DNA of 64,000 nucleotides from Yponomeuta sedellus (taxonomy: Eukaryota; Arthropoda; Insecta; Lepidoptera; Yponomeutidae), in NCBI GenBank assembly GCA_934045075.1, contig OW203730.1, positions 7,328,785 to 7,392,784 on the forward strand, read 5' to 3'. The first letter of the stretch is position 1; every line of letters starts with the position of its first letter. Shown here piece by piece: positions 61,345 through 64,000 of this stretch. A program made the translations under genes and the position numbers. The notes beneath the pieces were generated by a model. It saw nothing but the letters and a program-made list of their open reading frames with translations, was not told the DNA's origin and made no database searches.

Positions 61345-62470
61345 GATGCACTTTAAGCCGTTGGTGCCGGCTGTCATATAAAGGCAGTCGTTAAACCATG
61401 TCAGAGGCCTTATGGGCGGCTTGATAATTTCTGACAGTAAGGCCCGCTACTGTCTTACTATCCTTTTTTTTTTTTTTTTTCACCCAGGAGAAACCCCAAT
61501 TACGGGTACCACCGGCTCGGGGGAGCACAGTGGTTATGTCGGACTCCCCGCCCTGAAAAGGGCGGTATACCGACTAAAACTCCTGGGGTGTTCCTCCGCA
61601 CCGCAAAGGACGGGGCCACGGGAACGCTTGCGAACACTTCCGCGACCCCGTCTGCGGGCGCCCTTTCGGGCACTCCTTCGGCGGCGCTTCTGCGGGCGGG
61701 CGGGCTAGAAAACGCCGCATCTCTTCGTTGGAGCGCATAGGGGCCAAGTGCGTATGATCTTGGCCCCCATACGCCCCAACGCGCCGCCCCCTCCATCCCA
61801 TCGCAACCCGGTCGATGAGACGGGGAGGGCGGCGCACCTCCTCGTTGAGGCGCGTGGGGGCCCAAGGCCCGGTCCCCACACGCCCCACACGTGAGGCCCG
61901 TCACGTCGCCCACCAGCACTTCTCTGAAAGCAGAGAAGGCGGTGAGCGACCGCGCGGGCCCCCTCCGTGCCAGAAGGCACCCTCGGAACACGCAAGGGCG
62001 CCTTCCGGCCCGCCGTGATGGACGCGGAGAGTCCCCCGACCCTCCGCGTCCCGGCGGCCACTCTGGTCCGACTGGTACGAGGCGCGCGCGCTTCCGCGCA
62101 GCGGCGCCCCCCCCAGTCGGTCCTTCATTCGGTTGGTCGCCTGGGTCCCGCTCCACAAAGTGAAACAGGGCCCACGCGACCCCTCCCGCCAGATTTTTCG
62201 CCGCTGGCCAGCAAGATCCCATAAAGAGAAGTTACTGACCAGCGCCCAGGGTGCACCGGCCCTTGCCACTTACCCTTCCTACTGGTTCAAAAATGAATCA
62301 GTAGGAACGGAAGCGGAAGGGCACACGGGAAGGTAATCTGGCATCGCACCCCACTGTCTTACTATCCTCCACCAACCCGGACTTGGCCCCCGTGGTGGAA
62401 TATGAACTAACCTTCCTGCGATGCAGGAAGTGACCCGTGCCCCAGCAGTGGGGACATACAAGGGTTGAAA
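61345..62470 (+). mobile_element. 5S-SINE body interrupted by a polyA retroelement
   Basis: Left part 61345-61463 (AGCCGTTGGTGCCGGCTGTC, TTCTGACAGTAAGGCCCGC) and right part 62353-62468 (CCACCAACCCGGACTTGGCC, AGCAGTGGGGACATACAAGG) are one copy split by 61464-62352. Confidence 0.8.
61464..62352 (-). mobile_element. 889-bp GC-rich polyA retroelement with 15-bp target duplication
   Basis: Flanked by ACTGTCTTACTATCC (61449-61463 and 62353-62367), with a poly-T run at 61464-61480 marking the minus-strand polyA tail. The 3' end carries a hairpin (CCGCCC/GGGCGG, 61552-61569). Two related ~115-bp blocks occur inside (61720-61790 and 61830-61895). Minus-strand frames are open (61500-62222, 240 codons; 61574-61888, 104 codons), but neither has a recognised domain. 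No endonuclease or RT is present. It may be an internally deleted LINE of the R1/L1 kind or a long SINE. Confidence 0.75.
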
Positions 62471-62494
62471 ACAGCTAGCAAGTGGTACTGTCAT

Positions 62495-62632
62495 TACCTT
62501 GATTAATGATTCACTTACTTGATTTTTTTTGACGCTAGCCCAGTTTCTACTCATCTCGTAGAAGCTCTGCCAATCAGAGCGAAACCTGGTTCGACTCTTC
62601 CGGCAAAAAATCAAGTAAATCCGAAAATAGTT
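62495..62632. mobile_element. MITE M3, second full copy
   Basis: GATTCACTTACTTGATTTTT on the left, AAATCAAGTAAATCCGAAAA on the right. The interior CTCTGCCAATCAGAGC and GAAACCTGGTTCGACTCTTC is shared with 16884-17038. Confidence 0.7.
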
Positions 62633-62699
62633 TTATAATGTTTCGAAAGTTTTAGTGGTATCATAACTAAAAATTCATAAATAAACGTCTAAGTTATAG

Positions 62700-62890
62700 A
62701 ATAAATGCCGGGGTTTGAAATCACCACCTACCGAGTGTCAAGCCTGGGTACCACGGCCAGGCGTCCGTCACTCGCTCAAGGTCACGCGTTATATACCTGC
62801 CGCTCGGCGTATCGTCCACGATACAACCGACAAAGGGCCGCTACGCCCGCCTGAGCGCTCGCACCGCACGTTTCCCGCGTTTACTACTCG
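62700..62890 (+). promoter_or_regulatory. CG-rich lead to the THAP exon, TATA-like box
   Basis: GCGTTATATACC (62787-62798) lies ~100 bases before the ATG at 62893, in CG-rich sequence unlike the flanks. The first ~50 bases (TGCCGGGGTTTGAAATC) look like a SINE-A head. Promoter role is inference. Confidence 0.3.
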
Positions 62891-62892
62891 AA

Positions 62893-62989
62893 ATGCCCCA
62901 ACCACGTAATTATTGTGCAGTGGATGGGTGTAAAAGTAAAAAAACAAATGAAGAATTATAATTTTTTCACTGCCGAGAGACGAAGAAAG
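62893..62989 (+). pseudogene. Damaged THAP zinc-finger first exon
   Basis: From ATG the frame reads MPQPRNYCAVDGCKSKKTNE, then EL and a TAA at 62959-62961. C-x4-C after a short basic-aromatic start, with FF and PRDEER-like sequence about ten codons later, is the THAP-domain N-terminal pattern. The PRDEER-like codons lie in another frame (62972 onward), so a one-base deletion as well as the stop is present. AAAG|GTAAGC at 62990 is a good donor. THAP domains bind DNA and occur in host regulators and P-element-type transposases. Either source is possible. Confidence 0.5.
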
Positions 62990-63070
62990 GTAAGCAGTAT
63001 TTTAAATCTTATATTTCTTTAAACATTTAGGTAGGTAGGTACTATAAAAGTAAAATAAATACATAAAGGT

Positions 63071-63842
63071 AATTGCTTTTTTTTTGTGGACTTGTTAATT
63101 TTGAATCTAAATAATCACATCCTTTCTAACATTATTATGCGTAAGTGTCTCTGTCTGTCACGTTTTCACGGCTGTACTGTGGCTATACCAAAAAATTTAA
63201 AGAATGCACAGAAATCATAGTCGTAAATTGATGGAAAATGCCGAAAATAACAATTTTATAATAGTTCGCTCCACGACTTTTAGCAGTTGCTAAAAGTCGT
63301 GGATGGATAAGTAAGATGGGTAGTTACCATCGATAAAATATTACTAAAGTAGTAATATTTTATCGATGGTAACTACCCATCTTTGTCGTGCATGTATTTG
63401 TTTTTCACGACTCCACGACTTTTAGCAACTGCTAAAAGTCGTGGAGCGAACTTTTATAAAATTGTTATTTTTGGCATTTTCCATCAATTTACGACTATGA
63501 TTGCTGTGCATTTTTTAATTTTTTTGGTATTGCCACAGTACAGCCGTGTAAACGTGACAAACAGAGACACTTACGCATGATAATGTTAGAACGGATGTGG
63601 TTATTTAGAATCAAAATTAACAAGTCCACGAAAAAAAGCAGTTAAAATATTACTAAAGTAGTAATATTTTATCGATGCATAAAATATTACTAAAGTTAAT
63701 ATTTTATCGATGGTAACTAACCCATCTTTGTCGTGCATGTATTTGTTTTTCACGACTCCACGACTTTCAGCAACTGCTAAAAGTCGTGGAGCGAACTATT
63801 ATAAAATTGCTATTTTTGGCATTTTATCGATGGTAGTTACCC
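63071..63842. mobile_element. Nested palindrome complex
   Basis: Outer arms (63071-63302 and 63413-63643) are ~230-bp inverted repeats. Each contains its own perfect hairpin CCACGACTTTTAGCA/TGCTAAAAGTCGTGG (63271-63302, 63413-63444). The centre (63315-63381) is a 67-bp palindrome with 31-bp arms (GATGGGTAGTTACCATCGAT..). From 63644 to 63842 the central hairpin half and one inner hairpin are repeated. No ORF. Likely a foldback DNA transposon with a later internal duplication. Confidence 0.8.
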
Positions 63843-63844
63843 AG

Positions 63845-64000
63845 TTAATTTAATTTAGGATCAACTAAATTGGCTTTTTAGTGTTTCGTAGTCAGAAACA
63901 AAACATGTACAACAAACATGGATGTCAAATATTTACGTATTTCTCGAATTCAAACCAATATAATGTGGTCGACTCTGACCGCCACGCCCAATCCAAAAAC
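63845..64000. other. No recognisable gene
   Basis: Ordinary AT-rich sequence to the edge of the window. Confidence 0.4.

Noticed and set aside
61500..62222. 240-codon minus-strand frame as a host gene
   Set aside because: It sits wholly inside a polyA retroelement with target duplications and runs into the tail without a stop of its own.

Overview
The window looks like nuclear DNA of a lepidopteran insect (moth or butterfly). It is AT-rich, has no bacterial-style gene packing, and is filled with short tRNA-derived repeats, LINE 3' ends and small inverted-repeat DNA transposons of the kind that crowd lepidopteran introns and intergenic DNA. This assignment rests on remembered repeat families, not on a search. 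No complete host gene was recognised. Traces of host coding sequence are a probable terminal exon on the minus strand (10690-10885), a possible internal exon on the minus strand (54788-54858), a damaged THAP zinc-finger exon (62893-62989) and a GC-rich block ending in a splice-donor-like sequence (about 21140-21504).

Two large non-LTR retrotransposons dominate the first 17 kb. A Jockey-superfamily element on the minus strand (4841-9283) has an ORF1 tail resembling the baculovirus FP protein and an ORF2 with endonuclease and reverse transcriptase. It is 5'-truncated, flanked by a candidate 7-bp target duplication, and broken by an exact 788-bp tandem duplication inside the RT. A CR1-like element on the plus strand (about 11.3-16.48 kb) has a coiled-coil/esterase-like ORF1 and an apparently intact ORF2. 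ORF2 has no upstream ATG. Its frame opens exactly at a TTTAAAC heptamer read in ORF1 phase as T TTA AAC, the classical -1 frameshift site.

The rest is layered repeats. SINE-A is tRNA-derived. SINE-5S has a head that clearly resembles 5S rRNA. SINE-D carries the 3' end of an RTE-type LINE, and RTE ends occur in the same window. SINE-E and SINE-G are tRNA-headed. A tRNA-like foldback family is common from 25 to 56 kb. Small DNA transposons include a TTAA-flanked piggyBac-type element (26095-26610), several TA-flanked mariner-type elements, a 1.34-kb element packed with a GGCCGAAAAC-like motif (58560-59898) and a nested palindrome complex at the right edge (63071-63842). Many insertions are nested with visible target-site duplications, so their relative order can be read: 5S-SINE into SINE-A, a polyA GC-rich retroelement into 5S-SINE, an RTE fragment into a host polyadenylation signal, and a SINE-D into a tandem duplication.

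The most notable candidates are the -1 frameshift architecture of the CR1-like element, the 5S-rRNA-headed SINE family, the foldback tRNA family, the motif-packed 1.34-kb DNA transposon, and inverted-repeat elements with a GAAACGT core that may relate to Penelope-like elements.
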